This document shows, piece by piece, positions 1 to 9,227 of a stretch of DNA of 64,000 nt (position 1 is its first letter; each line of letters begins with the position of its first letter). This stretch comes from an uncultured Granulosicoccaceae bacterium. Lineage in GTDB: Bacteria > Pseudomonadota > Gammaproteobacteria > Granulosicoccales > Granulosicoccaceae. Both the position numbers and the translations under genes were made by a program. Under the pieces are notes generated by a model. It was given only the letters and a program-made list of their open reading frames with translations, made no database searches and was not told the DNA's origin. The stretch covers positions 1 through 64,000 of the forward strand of contig CALGLE010000038.1 in NCBI GenBank assembly GCA_937930305.1, given 5' to 3'.

Positions 1-350
1 GCGTGATGCTTCTAATGTGTTCCCCGCAGGCGCGGGGATGAACCGTACGGAGATTTTAAAGCGGCAGATATAGACATGTGTTCCCCGCAGGCGCGGGGAT
101 GAACCGCTTTAAAATATGTTCTCGTGAAATGTATTTGGGTGTTCCCCGCAGGCGCGGGGATGAACCGTGACTAAATCCCCTGCGCGTGATGCTTCTAATG
201 TGTTCCCCGCAGGCGCGGGGATGAACCGTACGGAGATTTTAAAGCGGCAGATATAGACATGTGTTCCCCGCAGGCGCGGGGATGAACCGGCTCTTATAAT
301 TATCATTTACGCAGCCCTCGCGTGTTCCCCGCAGGCGCGGGGATGAACCG
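1..350 (+). CRISPR. Type I-E-like CRISPR array (7 repeats, array end)
   Basis: Seven identical 29-bp repeats start at 17, 78, 139, 200, 261 and 322 for the six after-spacer positions visible here, that is 17-45, 78-106, 139-167, 200-228, 261-289 and 322-350, giving six complete repeats; bases 1-16 are the tail of a further spacer, so at least one more repeat lies outside. The repeat begins GTGTTCCCCGC and ends GGGGATGAACCG, with a CCCCGC/GCGGGG hairpin; this is the type I-E form. All complete spacers are 32 bp (46-77, 107-138, 168-199, 229-260, 290-321). By analogy with E. coli this strand reads leader to trailer, so leader and cas genes should lie left of the window and 350 is the distal end; the last repeat is not degenerate. 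Spacer 46-77 equals 229-260, and 1-16 equals 184-199. Confidence 0.97.
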
Positions 351-473
351 TTCAGCGTAGCGGGCGTGGGTACCTTCAGATAGAGTTTGCTTCACTTCGA
401 CTGTGGCGATAGATTTAGCATTCGCTGTTTAATCAAATATCTAGGATGAATTTTTTTGATAATCTCTGGACGT

Positions 474-1111
474 ATGTCGCTATCTCTATTAGTGCTGTTA
501 AGAGGTTGTTGGGGCGGTGGAAGTAATGATCCGACAGCGCCCGCTGACCCCAATGAAACGCAGTCACCTGTAAAAGTGAATCCAGCGGATGCCAACTATC
601 CGACGAACTCTCAAATAGGGAATTCGATTGGCTCAACTTGGACTATTGATGAATCACGTTTTGAGTCAGATTCAGCGGCGTCGTTCCAACAAATGGTTCT
701 TGGTATAGACAGGCAAGTCAGAGTTGTCGTGACAGATTTAGATGAAGCTATAAATGCTGTGGGATTTAAAGGATCTCAATAGTAGTAACTGTGATCGATA
801 GTGGCACGGGGGTTTATCAGTTGGTTAATTCGAGTACTGTTTTAGTCGAATTACAGTCCAACAGTCTCGGTATTTCCGCTGCATTCGCAACACTGTCAGC
901 ATTCGGTGAGGAGCCGGGATCTATTGCTATTTGGCAGTCGGTGACGGGAACATTGACGGTTACTGTAGACGGCGAGGGTTTTTATCATATCTCAACAAGC
1001 GAGCCTGCTGTGTTTGCTGGCGAGGCTGAGGTCGTGACGCCAGGGATGCTCGAGGTTCCTGCGCAAGTAATCGTCACTATGAACGACTTGTTTGGTGCGC
1101 AAATGTTTTAA
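474..1111 (+). pseudogene. Frameshifted lipoprotein gene, function unknown
   Basis: From ATG 474 the frame encodes a hydrophobic stretch ending in a lipobox-like LLRGC followed by Gly/Ser/Asn and Pro-rich sequence, typical of a lipoprotein, and stops at 782. A second frame is open from 770 to 1111 with coherent beta-rich protein-like sequence (about 113 residues) and no convincing start or ribosome site of its own. The two frames overlap at 770-782, so one indel there would join them into a single lipoprotein of about 210 residues. An upstream run of seven T at 451-457 between ATG 446 and this frame could be another shift. No family recognised. It may be a real pseudogene, a sequencing error, or two small genes. 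Confidence 0.5.
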
Positions 1112-1684
1112 CTATTATTCTCGGCTGCTTTGGTGGTCGGGAAATTATGCCTCGCACTATCAACTGACCAATAAGAATATCTTATAAGTTGGAGAGGATC
1201 GCGGCACTTGTAATGGATCAGTTTTGAGCTGAAATGGCTGAAAATGTTGCTGATACATGAGTGTGTAAGGATGAGTTTGAACCCTTAAGTTTTGAATTGC
1301 AGCTTGTCGTTTCGCCTGTCGTTCAATGAAGAATTGCTGACAGCTTGGATAAGCGCTAGTGATGATCCAATTGCACAGCCCGCTCAATTCGCCGATGGGC
1401 GAGTTTTCCCCTGATGCCGAAGATTAAATTCCAGATAGGTCGCTGTCGTATGGCGAATCATTTGCTACATATCCCCCTAACTGTTTGTCGAGCGCGACGC
1501 TTAATGTACTCGTCACACGAGATGTTCAAATTTTGACCAAAACCCCGTGGGACAGCCGCATATTGCTTGCAGACATGCAATGAAATTGAAATGTAACTTC
1601 AAGTAAACTGCGCGCATTGTGTCAATTACCAGACGCATTGATCGTCATCATCTGGTCCTTTCAACAACTAATTTAGGGTGCTTC
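1112..1684. other. Intergenic stretch, no gene recognised
   Basis: About 570 bases with no convincing coding frame on either strand; the short minus-strand frame at 1160-1387 has no ribosome site and no protein-like composition. The promoter of the GH16 gene should lie near its right end. No repeat or RNA gene was recognised. Confidence 0.5.
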
Positions 1685-3385
1685 GTGAGTCTGACATCTA
1701 CGAGTTCCGTCCGCTTGCGGGCTAACGTCAAAAAGACATTATTTGGGTGCTGCTTGACGGCGGTTTCCACGTCAATTTTCGCAGAGCCCCCTACTAAGGT
1801 TCAAAATGTTGACGCTTTCCTTGAGGGTGACGAACGCGTTTTGGTCACTTGGGAACAAGCTCGCGACAACGATTCCGTCCGTGGCTATAACGTATACAAA
1901 AACGGTCGCTACCATTACACCACTCGAAGCACCAAATTTTTGGACCGTGATGTAGAAGCTGGTAACGAGTACACCTACAGCATTGTTGCCTTTGACTACG
2001 ACAGAAATTTCGCGAAAAAGTCGGAAGCCTCGCGAATCGTTATCAGAGACGACAACTCAAGCTCAAATGGTGTCCAAGGTTTTGGCGCGCCAACTAGGCT
2101 GAGCGGGCGTGAAGTGGCTGCCGGCACGGTGATCTGGGAATGGAATGAAGTTTCTGACGCAGAAGAATACGAGGTCGTCGTAGATGGACGAGTTGCGGGC
2201 ACAACAGAGAATTTGAGCTTTGAAAGTGAAGATCTTTGGCGTGGAAACCACTCTCTCACCGTCAAAGCGATCAACCGAAACGGTGACCGATCCGAACAGT
2301 CCGATACGCTCAAGATTTACGTCGAAGATCGGCCCGTCGATGGCGGCTCAACAACCGTTGCATTAAACGATGATTCGGGCAGCTCGGATTCAGATGATGT
2401 AGACAGTTCCAGCTCCATCCCGGCCAACATCGACGAAGACGATGACGGCTTGATTGACCCTCAGTCACGCTACATCAACGACGCCCAGAAAGATGGCTAC
2501 GACTTGGTGTTCAGTGATGAATTCAATGGATCTTCTGTTAATCCTTCGCGATGGGCAACCAATTTGCGTTGGGATAGTGACTTCAATGGTGAACGATATG
2601 AGTATCGAGTAATCAATGAAGAGGCTCAATTTTACGTCAGCCCACTGACGTCGGACGATGAGCACCGCGAAAAGTTACGCGATCACAGCCCGTTTAAATT
2701 CGACGGATCGAAGCTCACCATTCAAACTAAGGTGAACCCGTTTTACGAAGACAGCGGTGACAGGGCCTATGGTCGTTTCGATAGAATATTGAAACAACAA
2801 CCGTTTATGTCTGGAGTCCTATCCACTCACACCACATTTGCCAGAAAGTATGGCCACTTTGAGGCCCGAATTCGAATTCCTGGCGAAGTGGGCGCATTCC
2901 CAGCATTTTGGCTGTACGCTAAGGATCGTTCAGGCGCAGGTGGTAAGCGCACGGAAATAGACATCATGGAAAGCCTGGGTCACGCGCCTTGGTACGTGTA
3001 TAACTCTATGCACTACTACCGTGATGCGTCCGATAATTATTCTGGCTCATACCAATTCATCAAGCCATCTCCATCCGGGCAGATTTACACAGGCACGGAC
3101 TTTAGCGATAACTTTCATGTGTACTCCGTTCGATGGGAGCCCGGTTACGTTGCTTGGATGATTGATGGCGCAGTTGTCTCTGAAGTGTGGGATGACGCAG
3201 CGGACATCGAGCCCATGCACATGATCCTCAACTTAGCCGTTGGTGGCCGTTGGGTAAACTATCCTGAGAATGCCGGTGGTCTCGGTCGTGATCCTTGGGA
3301 GCGTTTTCCAACTGATAACGATATTGATAATTTCGAAAGACCGGCATTAGAAATTGACTACGTGCGTGTCTACGAGCGCGATTAA
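1685..3385 (+). CDS. Secreted GH16 family glycosidase with N-terminal FN3 domains
   Basis: Predicted extracellular or periplasmic endo-beta-glycosidase of family GH16 (laminarinase/lichenase/agarase fold). The catalytic signature ExDxxE is present as EIDIME, at about residues 424-429 counted from GTG 1685 (nucleophile and acid/base glutamates plus the helper Asp). Order: signal peptide ending near FAEPP, two fibronectin-III-like domains (about 35-120 and 135-225), an acidic Ser/Asp linker, then the catalytic domain from about 270 to the end (566 aa). The GTG at 1685 is preferred to the in-frame GTG at 1619, because AGGG sits six bases upstream and the signal peptide then has normal length. 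The substrate cannot be read from sequence; beta-glucan or an exopolysaccharide is plausible given the polysaccharide loci further right. Confidence 0.9.
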   Translation: MSLTSTSSVRLRANVKKTLFGCCLTAVSTSIFAEPPTKVQNVDAFLEGDERVLVTWEQARDNDSVRGYNVYKNGRYHYTTRSTKFLDRDVEAGNEYTYSIVAFDYDRNFAKKSEASRIVIRDDNSSSNGVQGFGAPTRLSGREVAAGTVIWEWNEVSDAEEYEVVVDGRVAGTTENLSFESEDLWRGNHSLTVKAINRNGDRSEQSDTLKIYVEDRPVDGGSTTVALNDDSGSSDSDDVDSSSSIPANIDEDDDGLIDPQSRYINDAQKDGYDLVFSDEFNGSSVNPSRWATNLRWDSDFNGERYEYRVINEEAQFYVSPLTSDDEHREKLRDHSPFKFDGSKLTIQTKVNPFYEDSGDRAYGRFDRILKQQPFMSGVLSTHTTFARKYGHFEARIRIPGEVGAFPAFWLYAKDRSGAGGKRTEIDIMESLGHAPWYVYNSMHYYRDASDNYSGSYQFIKPSPSGQIYTGTDFSDNFHVYSVRWEPGYVAWMIDGAVVSEVWDDAADIEPMHMILNLAVGGRWVNYPENAGGLGRDPWERFPTDNDIDNFERPALEIDYVRVYERD

Positions 3386-3400
3386 AAGCAACTCGTAATG

Positions 3401-3427
3401 GCTGGCCAGGACTCCAACCTGGCCAGC
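3401..3427 (+). terminator. Hairpin after the GH16 gene
   Basis: A perfect 10-bp stem (GCTGGCCAGG / CCTGGCCAGC) with a 7-base loop lies 16 bases after the stop codon. There is no U tract after it, so it may terminate weakly or stabilise the 3' end. Confidence 0.6.
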
Positions 3428-3940
3428 TTCAATAGGCTCACCACTTAGGTTTAGAGAGCCAAGTAGGACTGTTTTACGCCACGTTTGATCGGGGATTGAG
3501 TCTTCTTTTAGAGTGACTTAGGCACTCTTGCGCATCATCCCCTGCAATGGCTAAACTTCAAATAACCAGCGAATCGATTCTCGGCACGCGTTTCTATGCG
3601 CGGGCCAACCCGTACTCTCGGTATCGTTCCCTCTTACGACTTCACAATTTTGCGCTAACATTCGTGTTTGCAATACGAATTTTATTTCCTGCGCTTGGTC
3701 TCAATTTGAGCTTATATAACGGCAATTTTCGATTTGAAATCGAGAAATGAGTTGCTGCTCAACCAGCCGTATCGTTAGGTAATAGTAACGTGTTGGCGTG
3801 AAATTTCGTGTGCTCTAATGGATCTGAGATCCAGTGGCGATGATTAATTTGACCATGCGACATGAGCCTTCTCGCCGCACAGAATTTCTGTGCAACTAGA
3901 TCCCAAGGCTTCAATTTGCAGTTTACGGAAAAGGAAAGGC
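3428..3940. other. Intergenic stretch, no gene supported
   Basis: About 510 bases. A 67-codon plus-strand frame at 3547-3750 has no ribosome site and no recognisable domain, so it is not called. The promoter of the CotH-like gene is expected here. Confidence 0.5.
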
Positions 3941-5818
3941 ATGAAAACTCGATTTAGGGTCGGTTTAGCGGTTGTATGTATCGCTGTGGTTGCAACGCTA
4001 ACTGGGTGCGTGGAAGCAACCGATCCCGTGGTTGATTCTGAGGCGGGTACGCCCAATCAGCCTAACCCTGAGCCAACTCCAACTCCAACTAATCCTAATC
4101 CTAATCCAGAGCCCAATCCGGAACCGTCACCCAATCCAGAGCCGAATCCTGAACCCAACCCCAGCCCAGAGCCGGTCGTTGGGCCTACACCTGTTGCCGG
4201 GCCAACCAGCGGCATTTTCGCAACTCGTGCTAATGATTTGCCGGAATACCCGAGTTTTTTCCAACAGGACGGGTACCAGAACAACGACGTCGTTCGGATG
4301 GATCTCAGGGTGGTGCCCACCAATGAAGGTTGCACGGTTGAAAACACCTCGGGTTGTACCTTTAATGATTTACTGGCTGACATCAACGGCGTGGACGACT
4401 TCAAAGTAGAGATACCCTCGCACGTGCAGATAGCCGGTCTCACGGATGACGGGGAAGTAACCAATGCTGAGATTAAGCAACGCGGACAATTTGCGCGACA
4501 ACAGCCGCAAAAATCTTTCGGTGTAAAGCTTGATAGCAAAGATCAGCTATGGCGAAATGAGCGCCGCTTTCAGCTTAACAAGCACTTTGCGGACAACTCC
4601 CGGGTTCGAAATAAGGTGGCGTTTGACCTAATGAGCTTGGTGCCTCATCTACCCAGCCTGCGCTCCCAGTTTGTGAACTTGTGGATTGACAGTGGCGCGG
4701 GGCCAGAAGATTTTGGTGTGTTCACGCACATTGAACATGTCGGCAAAGAATACTTAGTAAACCGAGCACTGAATGAAGATCACAACCTCTACAAAGTTGA
4801 GTTCTTTCGTTTTTCCGAAAAAGAGCTGGCAGCTCTTCAGGTTGACGAGCTAGGCAAGCCTTTGAATGAGGAGGCGTTTGAGGGCAATCTGGAAATTAAG
4901 CGTGGTGAGGATCACCGTGCACTCACTCGGATGCTGGTTGACATAAACGACCCGGCAATCGACTTTGACACCGTTCTTGATCGATACTTCAATCGCAACA
5001 ATGTACTGATGTGGATGACCGTGAATGTCTTGTTGCGACAAGCTGATGCGGTAACGAAAAATTACTATCTTTACAATCCTGTTGGCACAGAACGATTTTA
5101 TTTCCTGCCGTGGGATTACGACGGTGCTTTGAATCTAGAGGCGGTTCTGACCAATGGGCTAAGCCAGGATGAATTGGTCAGACGCTCTTACTACGGCTAC
5201 GCCCGTGGTAGCCGCAACAACTTCATCAACAAATATTTGCGTCAAGAGGGTGCTCACGGACGTATTGTCGAGGCCGCGAACTACATCCGTGAGAACTACT
5301 TCACCGACGCTGCAATTAATGAAATTGCACTGCGAAATACGACAGCGATAGCACCTTTCATGACACGGCTGCCAGATTCTGCGTTCGACAACTACTCTGA
5401 AAACAGCTCGTCCAGGTTCTCGCAAATCGTGGCTGATTTGCACAACGATCTGCAATTTGAGTACGGCATTCCATTGCACCCTGAAATGGATGAGCCGATC
5501 GCTTCCACCGCCACCACATTAAATCTGCGATGGACCGACGCCTATGACGTGACAAGGCTTAACACGAGCTTTTCATACGATGTAGCCATCTCGACCTCTA
5601 TCTCTTTTGAACCTTCTACAATTGTGTATGAGGCAAACGGACTGGCTGGCGTCACTGAACATTCAGTTAATCGCTCGCAGCTTCCATCTGAATTATTGTT
5701 CGTTCGACTTGTTGCCCGTGGCAACGCCGATCCGAGCAAATACTGGCAAGTGGCCCTAAATACCTCTCGGTTGGATGGGCGTGAGTGGGAAGGAATACTT
5801 ACGTTCGACAACCAGTAA
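3941..5818 (+). CDS. CotH kinase family lipoprotein
   Basis: Predicted outer-surface or periplasmic lipoprotein with a CotH kinase domain (atypical protein kinase fold, named after the spore coat kinase CotH). ATG 3941 has a strong AAGGAAAGG ribosome site and starts a lipoprotein signal ending LTGC. A repetitive Pro/Asn/Glu linker (PNPEPNPEP type, about residues 35-85) follows, then the CotH domain, about 110-510. Visible hallmarks are the FGVFTHIEHVGKEYL segment, YKVE, and FYFLPWDYDGAL, whose acidic residues match the family's metal/ATP site. The C-terminal ~120 residues look like a beta-sandwich. It is followed, after a 470-base gap, by VTC-like, DUF4956 and porin genes, a combination seen in other bacteria. 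The kinase substrate is unknown. Confidence 0.88.
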   Translation: MKTRFRVGLAVVCIAVVATLTGCVEATDPVVDSEAGTPNQPNPEPTPTPTNPNPNPEPNPEPSPNPEPNPEPNPSPEPVVGPTPVAGPTSGIFATRANDLPEYPSFFQQDGYQNNDVVRMDLRVVPTNEGCTVENTSGCTFNDLLADINGVDDFKVEIPSHVQIAGLTDDGEVTNAEIKQRGQFARQQPQKSFGVKLDSKDQLWRNERRFQLNKHFADNSRVRNKVAFDLMSLVPHLPSLRSQFVNLWIDSGAGPEDFGVFTHIEHVGKEYLVNRALNEDHNLYKVEFFRFSEKELAALQVDELGKPLNEEAFEGNLEIKRGEDHRALTRMLVDINDPAIDFDTVLDRYFNRNNVLMWMTVNVLLRQADAVTKNYYLYNPVGTERFYFLPWDYDGALNLEAVLTNGLSQDELVRRSYYGYARGSRNNFINKYLRQEGAHGRIVEAANYIRENYFTDAAINEIALRNTTAIAPFMTRLPDSAFDNYSENSSSRFSQIVADLHNDLQFEYGIPLHPEMDEPIASTATTLNLRWTDAYDVTRLNTSFSYDVAISTSISFEPSTIVYEANGLAGVTEHSVNRSQLPSELLFVRLVARGNADPSKYWQVALNTSRLDGREWEGILTFDNQ

Positions 5819-6288
5819 GCAACTGGAGCTAATTGGGCCTAATGAGACGTAATCGACCCCATTAGTGAATTTTTGTTTAAAAAAAGCTGTGCGTGAGAAA
5901 ACTGACACCGCTTAGTTCACAATAGCGGAAGGTTAGCTAGGCTCATGAGAAAGGCACGAAAACGGCATGAGCCTCCCCCAGGGCTTCCAAACGGACCAAT
6001 TCTTGTGTGGTTCGTTGAATACTTGGGGTCAATAAGCCTTAAATTAGCTCCCCGGTGATGAAGCCGAGGATCGAAGAAGGTGGCACATACCGACGAACTG
6101 CTGCTGCGTTGGATGGCGTGGCTAATGTGCGCCGGATGAATTTTGGAAAATGCCAAGCTTCTTACAAAACGTGCTGCCCGGTTGCCTTGTTGGCGAAACG
6201 GCGTTGGCATTTGTGATTCATTCGGCCGCTGGGGGCCGTTAAGATCGGTACGCTTCCCAGCTAGAACTGAGAAACAAAGAAAACGACA
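5819..6288. other. 470-base gap with inverted repeats before the VTC-like gene
   Basis: No coding frame is supported. It contains a weak CTAATG/CATTAG hairpin followed by a T-rich run (about 5840-5880) that could end the CotH transcript, a perfect 9-bp inverted repeat AGGCTCATG/CATGAGCCT at 5939-5974 with an 18-base loop, and a short CGGCC/GGCCG hairpin near 6221-6240. The length and hairpins would suit a promoter plus a structured leader, but I recognise no known riboswitch. Confidence 0.4.
5939..5974. repeat. 9-bp inverted repeat, possible leader hairpin
   Basis: AGGCTCATG at 5939-5947 is exactly complementary to CATGAGCCT at 5966-5974. It could be an operator or an RNA hairpin in the leader of the VTC-like gene. 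Confidence 0.5.
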
Positions 6289-7191
6289 ATGCTTACAGCT
6301 GTGTTAGACGCTCCACAAAATATAAAAAAAGGACAAGTGGCTCAGCACCCTCGTGGCGAAAATACTTACGCGAAATTGGATGCTGCACTGGCTCAGTTCA
6401 GATCCCACAACCTGTCTGATTTAAAGAAAGCAGAGTTGATGGATCGGGTTGACAGCAAATTTGTTGTGCCCTTGGACAAACTCCCTTCGTTGCTGAGCGA
6501 GATGAGCTTCTGGTACTCGGTGTTGGAAGTCGAGGGCAAAAGAAAAAGCAAATACCACAATGTGTATTTCGACACCGACAACTACGTTCATTATTTTGCC
6601 CACCATAATCGCCGAGCGGGCCGTTTTAAGGTTCGACAGCGCACCTATGTGGAAAGCGATCTGTCGTTTCTTGAAGTGAAGTACCGCAACAATCTTGCAC
6701 GAACGATCAAAACACGAATTCAGGTGCCAACCGGCCTCTCTTCGTTCGGCACGCAGGAATTAGAATTCCTTAATAAAAGTGGGGTGTTGCGATTTGGCCA
6801 ATTAGAGTCAAAGCAAGAAGGAACCTATAATCGAATTGCACTAGCTAATGAAGGTGAGGGCGAACGGATCACGATTGATCTTCAGCTGGCGGTAACGGAT
6901 CTGTGCACATCAAAAGAACATAGTATTGGCCCTTGGGTCGTGGTTGAAGTCAAACAACAACAGCTCAACCGGCGCTCACCGTTTTTTGCCTGGGCACGTG
7001 AAAATTCAGTTCGTCGCTGTTCGTTTAGTAAATATTGCATGGGTTTGTACTACACTGGTCCTAGTTGGTTAAAGCGAAATAATTTTCACAACGTTGCTCG
7101 CCAGATGAAGCCTATCCGCAAGTTAGCCCGAAGCCCGGAGCCTGTGTTCCTGGGCGAGTCTTATTCTGATCGAAATGTCTCCACTTTGTAG
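6289..7191 (+). CDS. VTC domain (polyphosphate polymerase-like) protein
   Basis: Cytosolic-looking 300-residue protein of the VTC domain family, the fold of the yeast vacuolar polyphosphate polymerase and related triphosphate tunnel enzymes. Visible family features are the early MDRVDSKFVV segment, YFDTDNY, the basic RAGRFKVRQRTY strand, FLEVKYR, and a later VVEVKQQ, together lining a tunnel with Arg/Lys and Glu residues. Bacterial members commonly sit next to DUF4956 and CotH genes, as here. The DUF4956 gene starts 15 bases downstream, so the two are probably co-transcribed. The ribosome site is weak (GAAAACGAC). Polyphosphate synthesis is inferred from the family; activity of bacterial members is not established by this sequence. 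Confidence 0.85.
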   Translation: MLTAVLDAPQNIKKGQVAQHPRGENTYAKLDAALAQFRSHNLSDLKKAELMDRVDSKFVVPLDKLPSLLSEMSFWYSVLEVEGKRKSKYHNVYFDTDNYVHYFAHHNRRAGRFKVRQRTYVESDLSFLEVKYRNNLARTIKTRIQVPTGLSSFGTQELEFLNKSGVLRFGQLESKQEGTYNRIALANEGEGERITIDLQLAVTDLCTSKEHSIGPWVVVEVKQQQLNRRSPFFAWARENSVRRCSFSKYCMGLYYTGPSWLKRNNFHNVARQMKPIRKLARSPEPVFLGESYSDRNVSTL

Positions 7192-7206
7192 GGGATCAAA
7201 AAGCCT

Positions 7207-7797
7207 ATGACCCCCAACGAATTATTTAACGAACTATTTCTAAGATTTTTGCTGAACGCAGGTTTTTTGTTGCTTCTGCTGCGTGGCGTCTATTTTAGAG
7301 TTTCCCAGGATCGTGACTCACTTTTCGGCTTTTTCTTATTTGGTCACGGTGTTTTCCTGATCAGTGCTCTGATGCACGACGTGGACATATCGATGGGATT
7401 TGCATTCGGTTTGTTCGCGGTGCTATCCATGCTCCGGTATCGTACCGAGTCCATTTCCATACGCGACATGACCTACCTATTTACTGTCATCGTCATTTCG
7501 CTGATATTTGCGGTCGGGCCCGTCGGTGTGTTGAGCTTGGTTATCATCAGTGTCGTGCTGTGTGCCATCGTGGCACTGTGCGAAACAACCCTATTTGCGC
7601 CCAGGACAACCGTGCGCCGCATCGTCTACGACTCGGCAACCGCAGTTGGACCTGAAAACCGTGACACTTTGATTAAAGACCTTGAATCTCGTCTGGGGGT
7701 CAATATTCTTGAGGTAGAGGTCGGCGAGGTGGATTTGATTCGCGACTCTGCTGTCTTGAGGATCACTTCGTCAGTTAATAACAAGTTAGATTCTTAA
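7207..7797 (+). CDS. DUF4956 membrane protein
   Basis: Integral membrane protein of 196 residues with four to five predicted helices in the first ~130 residues and a soluble C-terminal domain of about 65. The family hallmark is the GFAFGLFAVLSMLRYRTESI run followed by IRDMTYLF at about residues 65-100. DUF4956 proteins are known neighbours of VTC-domain proteins and are thought to be their membrane partner. The gene begins 15 bases after the VTC-like stop codon, supporting one transcript. Biochemical function is unknown; a channel or anchoring role is inference only. Confidence 0.85.
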   Translation: MTPNELFNELFLRFLLNAGFLLLLLRGVYFRVSQDRDSLFGFFLFGHGVFLISALMHDVDISMGFAFGLFAVLSMLRYRTESISIRDMTYLFTVIVISLIFAVGPVGVLSLVIISVVLCAIVALCETTLFAPRTTVRRIVYDSATAVGPENRDTLIKDLESRLGVNILEVEVGEVDLIRDSAVLRITSSVNNKLDS

Positions 7798-7910
7798 CTT
7801 TGAAGCGACATCCGGCATGGAACAAGATGTTCACACGCCATAAGTGGTTCGCTGATTTGTTCGGCAGATAATTTGAAAACTGACAGAAAATCAGCTATCA
7901 AGGAAAGGCG

Positions 7911-9017
7911 ATGAGAACCGACCCAGCCGGATGCAAAGTGATTAAAGTAATTGCTGTCTGTTTATCATTCGCTGTTTGTGCCGGGGCGAACGCCAATGAG
8001 CGCATTCCAAAATTTGATGTGTTCGGCCGATTGGAAGTTGATGCGTTTAACGCTGATGGCGTCTATGGCGAAGGAACAGATAATTCGCTTAGGCGAGCTC
8101 GTTTGGGTGGCGGCGTCGAATTTACGTCGAACCTTTCGGCAGAATTAACCCTCGATTTTGATCAGGAAACCAAGGATGTTTCCATCAATGATCTATCCGT
8201 TAAGTTTGATCTTCCCCTAAAAAACGATGTGTATATAGGCCTAATTAAGGTCCCTTACGGCTTGGAGAAAAATTCAAGTTCGAGAACACTACGTACGGTT
8301 GAGAGAAGCTTGGCTACTGATGCCATATCCCCTGATAGACGGGTTGGGCTGCTGCTGCGCCAAAACAAAAGCCAATGGTTTCGAAGCGCTGGAATCTTTT
8401 TCGATGAAAATCGAGAAAAAGTTTCAATGTTCTCGGGGCGTGTAGTTTGGGCACCGGTGGACACCAAGCTAAATGTCTTGCATTTTGGAGGCAGCGTGTA
8501 CCACGAAATTTTAAACGATGAGCGATTTCGATTGCGTACGGATGGGGCCCTGCAAAGTGCTAGTAATTTCGTAAGAAGTGATTCCTTTGACGCCGAACAG
8601 GTCACGGCCTTAGCGGCTGAATTTGCTTGGATGCGAAACTCGTTGTCTGCTCAAAGCGAAGTTATGGTGCAGCAACTTGGCGGCGTAGACGGCGGGGACA
8701 AGCCCCTGTTTTTTGGCGTCTATGGTCAGGTCGGATGGGTATTTAACGGGCGTCGAAAATACAGTGCAGGTCGATTTCGTAGTGCTGTTGGAAATGATCA
8801 AGACAGTTCGACTGAGGCAACTATCAGCTACAGCTACCTTGATGCAGAACATGAGGGGGAAGGCGATATAGGTGAAGAGCTGGTTATTGGCCTTAATCGT
8901 CAGGTTACTGAGCATTTGAGGCTCTCTGCGCATGTATTTGGCACCCGTGTTAGTACCGGTGGACCAGAACTGGAAACTGGGCGCGGTGGCTTAGTGCGGC
9001 TGCAACTTAGTTACTAA
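7911..9017 (+). CDS. OprO/OprP-type porin-like outer-membrane protein
   Basis: 368-residue protein with a signal peptide (cleavage near ANANE) and alternating amphipathic strands ending in a terminal aromatic residue (LQLSY), as expected for an outer-membrane beta-barrel. The N-terminal pattern FGRLEVDAFN...RRARLGG...DFD resembles the phosphate-selective porin O/P family. A strong AAGGAAAGG ribosome site, nearly identical to that of the CotH-like gene, precedes ATG 7911. Its position after the VTC and DUF4956 genes and before two alkaline phosphatases suggests uptake of phosphate or phosphorylated compounds, but pore selectivity cannot be read from sequence. Confidence 0.75.
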   Translation: MRTDPAGCKVIKVIAVCLSFAVCAGANANERIPKFDVFGRLEVDAFNADGVYGEGTDNSLRRARLGGGVEFTSNLSAELTLDFDQETKDVSINDLSVKFDLPLKNDVYIGLIKVPYGLEKNSSSRTLRTVERSLATDAISPDRRVGLLLRQNKSQWFRSAGIFFDENREKVSMFSGRVVWAPVDTKLNVLHFGGSVYHEILNDERFRLRTDGALQSASNFVRSDSFDAEQVTALAAEFAWMRNSLSAQSEVMVQQLGGVDGGDKPLFFGVYGQVGWVFNGRRKYSAGRFRSAVGNDQDSSTEATISYSYLDAEHEGEGDIGEELVIGLNRQVTEHLRLSAHVFGTRVSTGGPELETGRGGLVRLQLSY

Positions 9018-9227
9018 AAAATCATCCAATCACGCGTACGACTTGCAGTAGCTAAGACCTCAACTGTGAGCCGATTCAAACAAAGTTGGTTACCAGCCAG
9101 TTACTGTACGCAGTCCTCATCTAGCGCATTGCAAAACCTTGCAAAGATGTAGGAACACGTTCTTGGGGGGGGTACAATATTGTGGGTATGTTATCTCTTG
9201 TGATTTGCAATTCTTTGGAATATTGTC

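Noticed and set aside
1160..1387. 75-codon minus-strand frame
   Set aside because: Lacks a ribosome site and protein-like pattern; located in an otherwise empty gap.
3547..3750. 67-codon plus-strand open frame
   Set aside because: No ribosome site, no domain and no typical composition; more likely random in an intergenic region.
4057..4539. 160-codon minus-strand frame with Gly/Leu/Ser repeats
   Set aside because: It is the antisense of the Pro/Asn/Glu linker of the CotH-like protein; its repeats merely mirror that linker.
5917..6210. 97-codon minus-strand frame upstream of the VTC-like gene
   Set aside because: Serine/Arg-rich low-quality translation, no start signal, opposite to the operon direction and overlapping hairpins.
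7870..7900. Pho box before the porin gene
   Set aside because: Only one TGTCA-like half-site is present; the second half and the 11-base spacing of a Pho box are absent.
9165..9200. GAACAC/GTTC and ACAATATTGT palindromes before the first alkaline phosphatase
   Set aside because: Too short to distinguish from chance; no matching site elsewhere in the module.
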